A stretch of DNA of 7,142 nucleotides from Desulfococcus sp. (GTDB taxonomy: Bacteria > Desulfobacterota > Desulfobacteria > Desulfobacterales > Desulfosalsimonadaceae): NCBI GenBank assembly GCA_024641805.1, contig JAHECJ010000102.1:1-7142 (forward strand), written 5' to 3'. The position numbers and the translations under genes are program-made. Under the pieces are notes generated by a model. It saw only the letters and a list, made by a program, of their open reading frames with translations. It did not search any database and had not been told where the DNA came from. Shown here piece by piece: positions 1 to 6,242 of the stretch; positions within the stretch are counted from its first letter, which is position 1, and every line of letters begins with the position of its first letter.

Positions 1-1
1 C

Positions 2-508
2 CTGGAGGGGATTCCATTTGTATTTCTTTTCAAGAAACTGCTTAGAGAGGCGGATTCCATACAGGAAGCATTACGGGTTGTGCAAGATGCCAAAAGAACC
101 TGTTCTTATGTGTACCAGTTCAGCGGCGCTACTGAAGATCCGGATGTAAAAGGAATGATGCTGGTTTCCGACGCCATGCGGTTTGAGACATTGACTGACA
201 ATCGTCAATTTTGTGACGAAGGCGACGGGCAATGTTACCAGGGGATCAATGATGTCATATTTGCAGGGCACGAGACAGGTCGGCTGCGTGAGTTTATGGT
301 GAAAAATTACGGTGAACACGATCTTGAAACATTCAAAGAATTGGCAAAAGTGGCGGCAATGAAAGGGAATGTCCAGGATGTGATCATGAAGCCGGAAAGC
401 CTGGAGGCATGGATGGTCAATGCATCAAATACCACAAAGGACGAAGCGGGCAAGGCCTGCAACCAGCAGTGGTATTATTTTAATTTGGGCGAGTTGCTCA
501 GCCGATAA
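2..508 (+). CDS. C45-family (acyl-CoA:6-APA acyltransferase-like) Ntn-hydrolase, C-terminal part, 5' truncated by window edge
   Basis: The frame is open from the first complete codon (position 2) to TAA at 506-508, giving 168 residues with no start in the window. An internal GTG at 80 is not the start, because the family pattern continues upstream of it. The visible order fits the C-terminal half of peptidase family C45 / acyl-coenzyme A:6-aminopenicillanic acid acyltransferase-like proteins. A GIPFVFLFKKLLREADS segment is followed by an EAL..V..AKRTCSY helix and strand. The protein ends with a W-containing stretch (LEAWMVNAS) and a terminal QQWYYFNLGELL element. Members are Ntn-hydrolases that self-cleave to expose an N-terminal Cys nucleophile and hydrolyse or transfer amide-linked acyl groups. 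That Cys would lie left of the window, so activity cannot be judged. The substrate is unknown. The choloylglycine-hydrolase/linear-amidase branch of the same fold is the main alternative. The gene converges on the ykgJ-like gene to its right. Confidence 0.68.
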   Translation: MEGIPFVFLFKKLLREADSIQEALRVVQDAKRTCSYVYQFSGATEDPDVKGMMLVSDAMRFETLTDNRQFCDEGDGQCYQGINDVIFAGHETGRLREFMVKNYGEHDLETFKELAKVAAMKGNVQDVIMKPESLEAWMVNASNTTKDEAGKACNQQWYYFNLGELLSR

Positions 509-564
509 AATTGTTTTAAAATACCCTGCTTGCTTTTTGTTTACGATGGATAAGCGGTTTTTGT

Positions 565-585
565 AAAAAAATGCTGATTCGCACT
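565..585 (-). terminator. weak candidate rho-independent terminator downstream of the ykgJ-like gene
   Basis: On the minus strand, about 28 nt after the stop of the ykgJ-like gene, a short hairpin (AGTGC, loop GAATCA, GCATT; one G-T wobble) runs directly into a T tract (A's at 565-571 on the plus strand). The stem is only about 5 bp and not GC-rich, so it is weak. The rest of the 104-nt convergent gap (509-612) shows no better hairpin for either gene. Confidence 0.3.
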
Positions 586-612
586 GGATTTAGGGATTGG
601 GTGTATCCGATT

Positions 613-1329
613 TTAGCTGCATTGCTGACCGAACGTTCCCCGGCATCCGGTCATATCCGCATGTTTCCGGGTTAGGGGATACTGGCGGCAGAACTCCGGT
701 TTGACATCCTGAATTTCACATTCGAATCGACCTTTAGAAGAAGCCGTGACCAGCCAGGGGCATTCCGTATACAGCTGGCTGCTGTCGAGTTTTATCCATA
801 TCCTGTACTCAGGTGCTATGCTTTCGTGATGAATGATCATGACTTTTTCCAGGATATCCTCCCGGCCAAGGGTTTTCCATCGCCGGTAATCTTTTTCCGT
901 GCAGTCTTTCTGGTAGTTCAGATTGCGGCAGCAGTTTCCGCATTGCCGGCATTTAAAAAACGCCATGTCAGTTTTAATCCAGATCCCGTTGACGCCGGTT
1001 TTTCCGTGTCGCCCAGTCCAGGATGTAGTCCGGAAAACTTTGCTGCAAATTTCCGCCAATACAGACAGGGGATAAGAATTCGCTTTCAAGGTATTCAAGA
1101 GATAACGTCCCAGTTCCTGATCATTCATGCGCCGCGTTTTGCTTTTTTTGCCCCGGGTTATCAGCAGGCAGTCATTCCTGCCTTCTTGCGATATGAATTC
1201 CCGGCTGTCTGTGAGTATCGGGCATAATTCCTGGTAAAGATCAAACTGCGATTCATACTGAACAAAATCCATCCGAATGGCATCCAACACTTGTTTTCGT
1301 GTCAGAAAAATTTTTTCATTTTCATCCAT
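613..1329 (-). CDS. YkgJ-like cysteine-cluster protein (CxxCxxCC), putative metal or Fe-S binding
   Basis: This is a 238-residue soluble protein with no signal peptide or membrane segment. The C-terminal half carries the YkgJ/UPF0153 signature: CRQCGNCC (Cys127, 130, 133, 134), then Cys143, Cys190 (ECPWL), Cys204 (CEIQ), Cys214 in PEFCRQYPL, and Cys229 and Cys237. These residues are thought to bind a zinc ion or an Fe-S cluster; the biochemical role of the family is not established. The first ~120 residues form an extra region of unknown function, with a conserved-looking GVNGIWIKTDM stretch just before the cluster, so the protein is longer than compact YkgJ domains. The start is supported by AGGAG (1337-1341 in plus coordinates) 7 nt upstream of ATG. 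The gene begins 16 nt after the stop of the diguanylate cyclase, so the two are probably co-transcribed. Confidence is high for the family and low for any function. Confidence 0.85.
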   Translation of the reverse strand: MDENEKIFLTRKQVLDAIRMDFVQYESQFDLYQELCPILTDSREFISQEGRNDCLLITRGKKSKTRRMNDQELGRYLLNTLKANSYPLSVLAEICSKVFRTTSWTGRHGKTGVNGIWIKTDMAFFKCRQCGNCCRNLNYQKDCTEKDYRRWKTLGREDILEKVMIIHHESIAPEYRIWIKLDSSQLYTECPWLVTASSKGRFECEIQDVKPEFCRQYPLTRKHADMTGCRGTFGQQCS

Positions 1330-1345
1330 GATTCATCTCCTGTAG

Positions 1346-2491
1346 TCATGGCTTAACCGGTTCTTCCAGTGAAACCACGCGATTCCGTCCCTGATTTTTG
1401 GCTTCGCAAAGAGCGTCATCCGCTTTTAAAAGCAAGTCTGCAGGATTTAGAGTGGCATTTGGAATCATAGTCCCTGATCCCAGGCTGACGGTTAGGATTT
1501 TTCCAGTGGAGGATGTTGAGTGAATGATTGCCAGGCGTTCAACCTGTTCACGAATTTTTTCAGCCAGAAAATTTGCTTCGACGGCAAGTGTATCTGGTAA
1601 TACAGCGATGAATTCCTCGCCGCCATATCTTGCGGCCAGATCTCCGGCGCGCTGCAGGTTTTTGTCAAATATTCGAGCAATCACTTTCAGGCAGTCGTCA
1701 CCCCGTTTGTAACCGTAGGTATCATTGAACGCATTGAAGTTGTCAATGTCTGCCATGATTACTGAAAGCGGCTGCTGGCTGCGAAGGTTACGGTTCCATT
1801 CAATTGACAGGGCCTGGTCAAAAAGGCGGCGGTTGGCAATGCCGGTCAGGTTATCCCTGTAACTTTGATCCTGATCATCACGGCTTTGGTCTGTGACAGC
1901 AATACAGAAAAAAACGATGGATGTGAGCATGGCAACGGGCAGCAGGTACAGATTGCCTGGTATCCAGGGAATGACGCCGAAAACACGGAGCAGGAAGATT
2001 TCAAAAGTAATATGGCCGAAGATCCATCCGATGGCAAAAAATCTGACGTGAAGTACGCCTTTAATCCAGAAATAAATGGAAATCACGTTCGAAAAAACAG
2101 GGCCGATACCCACCAGAATAATATTAAACGGCAGGGTGAGCGGATTGGACATCAGATTCATTGGAATAAAGATGAGGCCCATCCACTGGAGCGATATCAT
2201 AATTCTGTCAATCAGCCTTGAGTGGCAGCCGACATTTAAAAACGTTCGCAGAAACTTGAATCCGATAAAATACAATAGTCCGACGATTGCAATGAATATT
2301 ATGCGATTCTGGTCTCCAAAAACCGGTTTCAGAAGTTTATGGAGATCCCCATCATAGGCACCTATAAACAGCCCGGTACAAATGATGTAAAGAGCAAACC
2401 ATATGGCAGAGCGGTTGTTAAGCCGAATGGCCGGCGCGGCACAATAAAAGAACAGCGCAATCAAAATCCCGTAAAAAATTCCGTATATCAT
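1346..2491 (-). CDS. membrane diguanylate cyclase: seven-TM (7TMR-DISM-like) region plus GGDEF domain
   Basis: This 381-residue inner-membrane protein is predicted to make cyclic di-GMP from two GTP. Residues 1-200 hold about seven hydrophobic segments (near 2-18, 30-46, 63-83, 98-113, 121-142, 149-168 and 181-200), and the opening resembles the 7TMR-DISM_7TM family. A short polar linker (201-212) leads to a complete GGDEF domain. It has NLTGIANRR (214-222), the metal-binding ADIDNF (Asp248), GGEEF (290-294) as active site, and RAGD (281-284) six residues before it, matching the RxxD inhibitory site. A terminal GRNRV is present. Catalysis and product inhibition therefore look intact. The usual periplasmic 7TMR-DISMED domain is absent: an in-frame TGA lies 12 codons upstream with no start codon between. 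No good Shine-Dalgarno precedes ATG 2491. In the C-terminal helix the usual Tyr of ALYxAK is Cys361. It is first of a likely two-gene unit with the ykgJ-like gene 16 nt downstream. Confidence 0.93.
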   Translation of the reverse strand: MIYGIFYGILIALFFYCAAPAIRLNNRSAIWFALYIICTGLFIGAYDGDLHKLLKPVFGDQNRIIFIAIVGLLYFIGFKFLRTFLNVGCHSRLIDRIMISLQWMGLIFIPMNLMSNPLTLPFNIILVGIGPVFSNVISIYFWIKGVLHVRFFAIGWIFGHITFEIFLLRVFGVIPWIPGNLYLLPVAMLTSIVFFCIAVTDQSRDDQDQSYRDNLTGIANRRLFDQALSIEWNRNLRSQQPLSVIMADIDNFNAFNDTYGYKRGDDCLKVIARIFDKNLQRAGDLAARYGGEEFIAVLPDTLAVEANFLAEKIREQVERLAIIHSTSSTGKILTVSLGSGTMIPNATLNPADLLLKADDALCEAKNQGRNRVVSLEEPVKP

Positions 2492-2567
2492 CTCAGTTTT
2501 GCTTTTCTGTAAATGATCGTTTTGTCAATAAGCGGATCGGTAGTTCGAAAAATAGCAGAAATGAAAT

Positions 2568-2611
2568 TAAAATAAAAGAAAAACCATCAGTTATCTGTTT
2601 AGCAGCTGACG
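2568..2611 (-). terminator. candidate rho-independent terminator after glpX
   Basis: On the minus strand, 35 nt past the glpX stop, CGTCAG (2611-2606) can pair with CTGATG (2590-2585) with one wobble. An inner CTG/CAG pairing closes a small loop. It is followed at once by a T-rich tract TTTTTCTTTTATTTT. It lies in the 154-nt gap before the diguanylate cyclase and would end the tolC-degV-glpX unit. The stem is imperfect (a 4-nt bulge), so the call is moderate. The rest of the gap shows no clear promoter for the cyclase; a TTGACA on the minus strand near 2521-2526 has no matching -10. Confidence 0.48.
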
Positions 2612-2645
2612 CGGATATCCTGGCGAATACGAAAATGACTAATTC

Positions 2646-3602
2646 TCAGAACGCCGAACGATTATGATACGATTTAATAAAACGGACCGTGCCTGTCCGT
2701 CCGTTTAAAATCATGGAATGTGAAGTCGTCCATTTGGCATGGTATTTAACGCCGGAGAGAAAAGAGCCGCCGGATATGCCGGTGGCGGCAAAAAACGCAT
2801 CACGGCTTCTGATCAGGGTTTCCACAGTCAGAATTTCATTCAGGTCCGTACCGTAAGACTGTATGGCCTTCCGTTCTTGTTCACTCTGGGGATCCAGTCG
2901 AGCAAACATCTGCCCCCCCAGTGATCGGATGGCACAGGCGGAGATAACGCCTTCGGGTGTGCCCCCGGTCCCCATCATCACGTCGACTTCAGACTCGGGG
3001 TTGACCGCCATCAATGAACCTGCGACGTCGCCGTCTGTATGCAACTGGATGCATGCGCCGGTTTTTCTAATCTCCGCAATCAGCTCCTGGTGTCTGGGTT
3101 TTTCAAGAACAAATACTACCAGTTCGCGGACGTCCTTGCCGATGGCTGTCGCAATGCGGGTTAAATTGTCTTTGACCGGTGCATTGATATCAATGACATC
3201 GGCGGCTTCCGGCGGACCGACGATTTTTTTCATATAATAGCTGGGGCCCGGATCATACATGGTTCCGGACGGGCAGGCGCCGACAACGGCAATGGCGTTG
3301 GGACGGCCAAGGGCCAGCAGGTTGGTCCCTTCCACCGGATCCACGGCAAGATCCAGAGCAAGTCCGTTTCCGTTTCCAACCCGCTCGCCATTATACAGCA
3401 TGGGGGCTTTGTCTTTTTCGCCTTCTCCGATAACAATGGAGCCATTAATATCAATTGTGGAAAACGCGTTTCTCATGGCATCCACCGCAGCCCGGTCGCC
3501 GGCCTCTTTAAGCCCTTTGCCCAGAAATCGACCGGCAGCCAGCGCCGCGGATTCGGTGACCCTTACAAGATTCAATGCAAGATTTTTATACATAACATCC
3601 AT
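2646..3602 (-). CDS. glpX: fructose-1,6-bisphosphatase class II
   Basis: GlpX hydrolyses fructose 1,6-bisphosphate to fructose 6-phosphate and phosphate in the cytoplasm, the irreversible step of gluconeogenesis, using divalent metal. At 318 residues the protein is normal for the family. The expected blocks are present in order: RVTESAALAA (14-23), GDRAAVDAMR (35-44), IGEGEKDKAPMLY (58-70), DPVEGT (88-93), KPRH (168-171), DGDVAGS (190-196), GTGGTPEGVISA (211-222) and FFAATGI (270-276). Asp36, Glu60, Asp88, Glu91, Thr93 and Glu217 correspond to the metal and catalytic residues known in E. coli GlpX. A minor oddity is SGG (277-279) after ATGI, where many homologues have TDG or TKG. ATG 3602 is preceded by a weak purine stretch GAAAGAAG about 12 nt upstream; the second Met (3593) is a possible alternative start. 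It lies 60 nt after the degV-like gene in the same direction, with no terminator visible between them. Confidence 0.96.
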   Translation of the reverse strand: MDVMYKNLALNLVRVTESAALAAGRFLGKGLKEAGDRAAVDAMRNAFSTIDINGSIVIGEGEKDKAPMLYNGERVGNGNGLALDLAVDPVEGTNLLALGRPNAIAVVGACPSGTMYDPGPSYYMKKIVGPPEAADVIDINAPVKDNLTRIATAIGKDVRELVVFVLEKPRHQELIAEIRKTGACIQLHTDGDVAGSLMAVNPESEVDVMMGTGGTPEGVISACAIRSLGGQMFARLDPQSEQERKAIQSYGTDLNEILTVETLIRSRDAFFAATGISGGSFLSGVKYHAKWTTSHSMILNGRTGTVRFIKSYHNRSAF

Positions 3603-3662
3603 GTGATAATCTAACTTCTTTCACGTCTTTGAAATCTTATCGTTACCGGCTTAAATAAAACT

Positions 3663-4514
3663 CTACTTTTCGTGCTTGTAAAACATTACCCCGATGGCTT
3701 CAGGGCCGGCATTAATACCGATTGACGGACCGAAGTAGGTCCGGAAAACTTCCCGGCAGTCAAAATTTTGTTCAAAAACCCCTCGGAGACTGTTCACGAG
3801 ATTCAAGTCTCGGCCATGGGCGATTGCAAGGTTAATAGGGTGGCTGCCGATCTCTTCTTTTATAATATCGAGCATGGACAGAATCATATTTGGTTGTTTC
3901 CCGAAAAGACGGGTTTTAACGACCAGCTTGCCGTCTTCAAACCCTAAAACCGGTTTAGCACCCAGCGTCAGGCCGAGCAGGGATTTAAATCCCCCGATTT
4001 TTTTTCTCTTCCTCAAATATTTAAGTGTCGGAATGGCAAGATAAGAGGTCGTCCGTGACAGGACCCGGTTGAGATTATACACAACGCTTCCGAATTCCTT
4101 GCCCTGCTTAAATGCTTTTGCCGCATCTATAACGGCCACTCCAAATCCCATGCTGCATGATCGGGAGTCGATAATCTCCACCTTGCATTTGTGGGATGAA
4201 AATTCTTCGCTGACTTTTAACGCGGTTTTATAATTTTCGCTTAATACATCCGAACAGTGAACAATCAGCAGTTCCTCGCATTTTGATGTCAACTGCATGA
4301 ATTTGAGCGCATAATCCTGATAGGGGATAGCTTCGGTATGCATGGATTTGTAGGTTTCATATCTTTCATAAAAATCCATGATGTTGATATCAATGCCGTC
4401 TTTATAAGTTTTGCCGTCAAGGACAACGTTTACAGGTAAAACTTCGATTCCCAGATCCCGCGCAATATATTCAGGGATATCCGCCGTGCTGTCGATTAAA
4501 ACAACTCGTTTCAT
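3663..4514 (-). CDS. DegV family protein (FakB-like fatty-acid-binding fold)
   Basis: This 283-residue cytosolic protein has the normal DegV length. It opens with VVLIDSTADIP (4-14), the classical DST-A-D start, followed by LPVNVVLDGKTYKDG. A second block carries IIDSRSCSMG (114-123). The LRKRKKIGGFKSLLG segment (167-181) stands where the family usually has L.kGGRI. Next comes GAKPVLGFEDGKL (185-197), and the protein ends with FGPSIGINAGPEAIGVMF (261-278). DegV/FakB proteins bind a single long-chain fatty acid and can present it to a fatty-acid kinase; the role in proteobacteria is largely unknown. Thr60 and Ser92 sit where carboxylate-binding Thr and Ser occur in FakB, but the usual His of G-T-H-x-G-P-G is Asn268. 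The start is supported by AAGGAG (4522-4527) 7 nt upstream of ATG. The gene lies 70 nt after tolC and 60 nt before glpX. No fatty-acid kinase gene (FakA/DhaK-like) is in the window. Confidence 0.93.
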   Translation of the reverse strand: MKRVVLIDSTADIPEYIARDLGIEVLPVNVVLDGKTYKDGIDINIMDFYERYETYKSMHTEAIPYQDYALKFMQLTSKCEELLIVHCSDVLSENYKTALKVSEEFSSHKCKVEIIDSRSCSMGFGVAVIDAAKAFKQGKEFGSVVYNLNRVLSRTTSYLAIPTLKYLRKRKKIGGFKSLLGLTLGAKPVLGFEDGKLVVKTRLFGKQPNMILSMLDIIKEEIGSHPINLAIAHGRDLNLVNSLRGVFEQNFDCREVFRTYFGPSIGINAGPEAIGVMFYKHEK

Positions 4515-4584
4515 TTTTGAACTCCTTATTTAAAAAGAAATTTATTTTACAGGGAGCTACTTTTAGGCTAACTTCGGATGCATG

Positions 4585-5865
4585 TTAAATTTCTCCCATG
4601 GCTCTTTTTAATCTCATGATGGCCAGTCCGAAATCATAATATGCATTTTCATAATTGACCCGACTATTGATTCTTAAAGACTCAGCATTCAATACATCGG
4701 TATTTGTCCCCACCCCTTCCTGGTATCGGTTCCGGGAAACATTGAGGTTCTCGTCCGCCTGCTTCAGCGCTTCCTCGGCAACCTTGATCCGTTCCTGGCT
4801 TTCCTGCATTTTCAGCCAGGCATTTCTCACATTCAGTCGAATTATTGATTCATAATCGTACCGCTGCTCCCTGACGGACCCGGCGCGTTTCAAAGTAGCA
4901 CTGCTTTTATGGCTGGCAATGTTCCCGTCAAATATGTCCCATGACAGAGTCAAGTTTGCAGACCACAAAGATTCGTGGACCTGATGAGAATTTTGGGTGT
5001 AGTTAGTCCCACCACTGAGCAGCACCTGGGGACCCGTCGCTGCCTGTTGGGCAGCGGCCAGTTGTTCCAGGCCTTCGGACTGTTTGGACAGAAGGGTCAG
5101 TTCGGCGCGTGTCTGAATGGCCCGGTCCGTGAGCTCCTCAAGAGGTTCCTCGAAAGCGGCGAATTCAAGCGGCTCTATTTCTACTGCTGAATCCAGGGAT
5201 CGAACCAGTATCCGGTTGTAGGCAGCCCTTGCGGTATCAAGCTGGTTACGGGCGTTTAATTCTTTTTGTTTGGCATCTGCCAGGGAGACCTGCGCGGACA
5301 GAAGGTCATTGACTGGCACCATCCCCTGATCATGGAGGTTCTTCACATCCACGGCAATGGCAGTCAAGCTCTGTACATGACTTTGGACGACTTCTACATT
5401 TTTTTGTGAAAGCAAAACGGCAATATAGGTTTCAGCTACCCGGAGTTTGATGTCCTGCTCCAGGGCTTTTTGCTCAAAACCGGCAGCTTCTCGATTTGAT
5501 TCGGCAGCCTTGATTCCGTTGGTGATACGAAAATGGGTGTATATCGGGACGGCCACTGTAGCGCTGTAAGTCAGGAAATCATTTTCCGCCGTAGTGGCTT
5601 CAAAACCGTTTAAAATTACACCGGGTTCATTATTTAATAAAGTGTAACCTGAGTTCAGGTTCAAGGCCGGCAGCCGGGCGCCTTTTGCCGCGCTGACCTC
5701 GAACTGTGCCGCATCGGCGGAGTCCCGGGCGGCTTTTAACGAATGATCACTGGCAAGGGATATTGCCCAGGCATCATCAAGCGTTTCACACGGCGCAGAT
5801 TCGATCATGATGAGGCCGACCATAATCATGATCAGAAAAATTGCCTTTGGTTTCAATATTTGCAT
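4585..5865 (-). CDS. TolC-family outer membrane efflux channel
   Basis: This 426-residue secreted protein has a Sec signal peptide: Lys5 and Lys7, a hydrophobic core at 8-21, and cleavage likely near Ala24-Cys26. Two tandem OEP (outer membrane efflux protein) repeats follow, roughly 30-221 and 243-424. Each is mostly long amphipathic coiled-coil helix broken by a short beta stretch; LPALNLNSGYTL (65-76) and LWSANLTLSWDIFDG (300-314) are the membrane strands. The paired hinge motifs GMVPVNDLLSAQVSL (181-195) and GVGTNTDVLNAESL (385-398) mark the repeat. Homotrimers form a channel across the outer membrane and periplasm, docking with RND, ABC or MFS pumps through an adaptor. No pump or adaptor gene is in this window, so the substrate is unknown. 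ATG 5865 is preceded by AAGGGG 7 nt upstream. It is first of a possible tolC-degV-glpX unit and divergent from argC. Cys26 is not in a good lipobox. Confidence 0.94.
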   Translation of the reverse strand: MQILKPKAIFLIMIMVGLIMIESAPCETLDDAWAISLASDHSLKAARDSADAAQFEVSAAKGARLPALNLNSGYTLLNNEPGVILNGFEATTAENDFLTYSATVAVPIYTHFRITNGIKAAESNREAAGFEQKALEQDIKLRVAETYIAVLLSQKNVEVVQSHVQSLTAIAVDVKNLHDQGMVPVNDLLSAQVSLADAKQKELNARNQLDTARAAYNRILVRSLDSAVEIEPLEFAAFEEPLEELTDRAIQTRAELTLLSKQSEGLEQLAAAQQAATGPQVLLSGGTNYTQNSHQVHESLWSANLTLSWDIFDGNIASHKSSATLKRAGSVREQRYDYESIIRLNVRNAWLKMQESQERIKVAEEALKQADENLNVSRNRYQEGVGTNTDVLNAESLRINSRVNYENAYYDFGLAIMRLKRAMGEI

Positions 5866-5940
5866 ATCATTACCCCTTGTTACATTATTAGTAAACCTAT
5901 TCTCAGGCAGATGCTTTCAAAATTGAATGGGAATCAATGG

Positions 5941-5973
5941 ATTAAACCGAACGTTCGTTAGGTAAATTGTCAA
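5941..5973 (-). promoter_or_regulatory. candidate tolC promoter overlapping a palindromic operator
   Basis: Read on the minus strand, a perfect -35 hexamer TTGACA (5973-5968) is followed 21 bp later by TTTAAT (5946-5941), which matches the -10 consensus at five of six positions. The spacer is almost filled by the dyad ACCTAACG-AA-CGTTCGGT (5963-5946), whose core CGAACGTTCG (5957-5948) is a perfect palindrome. A second TTGACA lies 19 bp upstream (5992-5987). The site is about 80 bp before the tolC start. The palindrome style is typical of TetR-family operators. The dyad in an overlong spacer also recalls MerR-type promoters, though those have 19-20 bp. No regulator gene is in the window. Confidence 0.5.
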
Positions 5974-6066
5974 AAAATTATTTTGCTGTCAATTTTTTTA
6001 AATTACTTTTATCCGAATTCATCTGAAAAAAATCTCGCTATTTTGATCATGGTAGGCGTAATCACT

Positions 6067-6141
6067 TGATATCTCATCTATGTAGTTGTTTCAAATAGCA
6101 AATGAATCTACTTGAAAATCCATCCAACGTCTGATATCTCA
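6067..6141 (+). repeat. 10-bp direct repeat TGATATCTCA, two copies
   Basis: TGATATCTCA occurs at 6067-6076 and again at 6132-6141, start to start 65 bp apart (about six helical turns), upstream of argC. Each copy includes the palindrome GATATC. It could be a paired regulator site, but a repeat of this length is also possible by chance in AT-rich DNA. Confidence 0.35.
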
Positions 6142-6242
6142 CAAAGGATAATTTGCCATACATTTCTGAATTTAACCCGTTGCGGGATTTTGAGCTCATA
6201 TTTCTTCTATTAATTCATACTTTTACAGAATAGGGCAGGAAA

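Larger units (their letters stand above)
5866..6242. other. 377-nt AT-rich divergent intergenic region between tolC and argC
   Basis: This region contains no plausible gene; the longest start-to-stop reading unique to it is a 16-codon plus-strand stretch ending at 5961. It must hold the promoters for both tolC (leftward) and argC (rightward). The left half has a palindromic operator-like site and two TTGACA hexamers on the minus strand. The right half has a 10-bp direct repeat and a small CCCG-TTG-CGGG hairpin (6176-6186). I could not identify a convincing argC -35/-10 pair or a full ARG box. Confidence 0.7.

Noticed and set aside
71..319. Minus-strand 82-codon frame opposite the C45-like gene
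   Set aside because: No family resemblance; the plus strand has a continuous family-like protein through the window edge.
826..1227. 133-codon plus-strand frame opposite the ykgJ-like gene
   Set aside because: Antisense shadow of a gene with a clear cysteine signature and Shine-Dalgarno.
1865..2357. Plus-strand frames opposite the membrane part of the cyclase
   Set aside because: The minus strand encodes a coherent 7TM-GGDEF protein; these frames have no recognisable domain or ribosome binding site.
3259..3606. Open plus-strand reading frame opposite the start of glpX (also 2863-3237)
   Set aside because: It is antisense to a strongly conserved GlpX protein; its Ser/Ala/Pro-rich composition is what codon bias on the other strand gives.
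5788..5865. TolC-like protein as a lipoprotein through Cys26
   Set aside because: The residues before the Cys (Ser-Ala-Pro) do not make a normal lipobox; a standard signal peptidase I site nearby is more likely.
5743..5961. Plus-strand frame running from inside tolC into the intergenic region
   Set aside because: Mostly antisense to the tolC signal-peptide region; low-complexity product with no family resemblance.
6176..6186. CCCG-TTG-CGGG hairpin before argC as terminator or attenuator
   Set aside because: Only a 4-bp stem with a short following T stretch and no leader peptide; too weak to call.
5866..6242. Small RNA, riboswitch or ARG box between tolC and argC
   Set aside because: No conserved aptamer-like pairing or full ArgR dyad could be recognised by eye; only isolated half-site-like strings.
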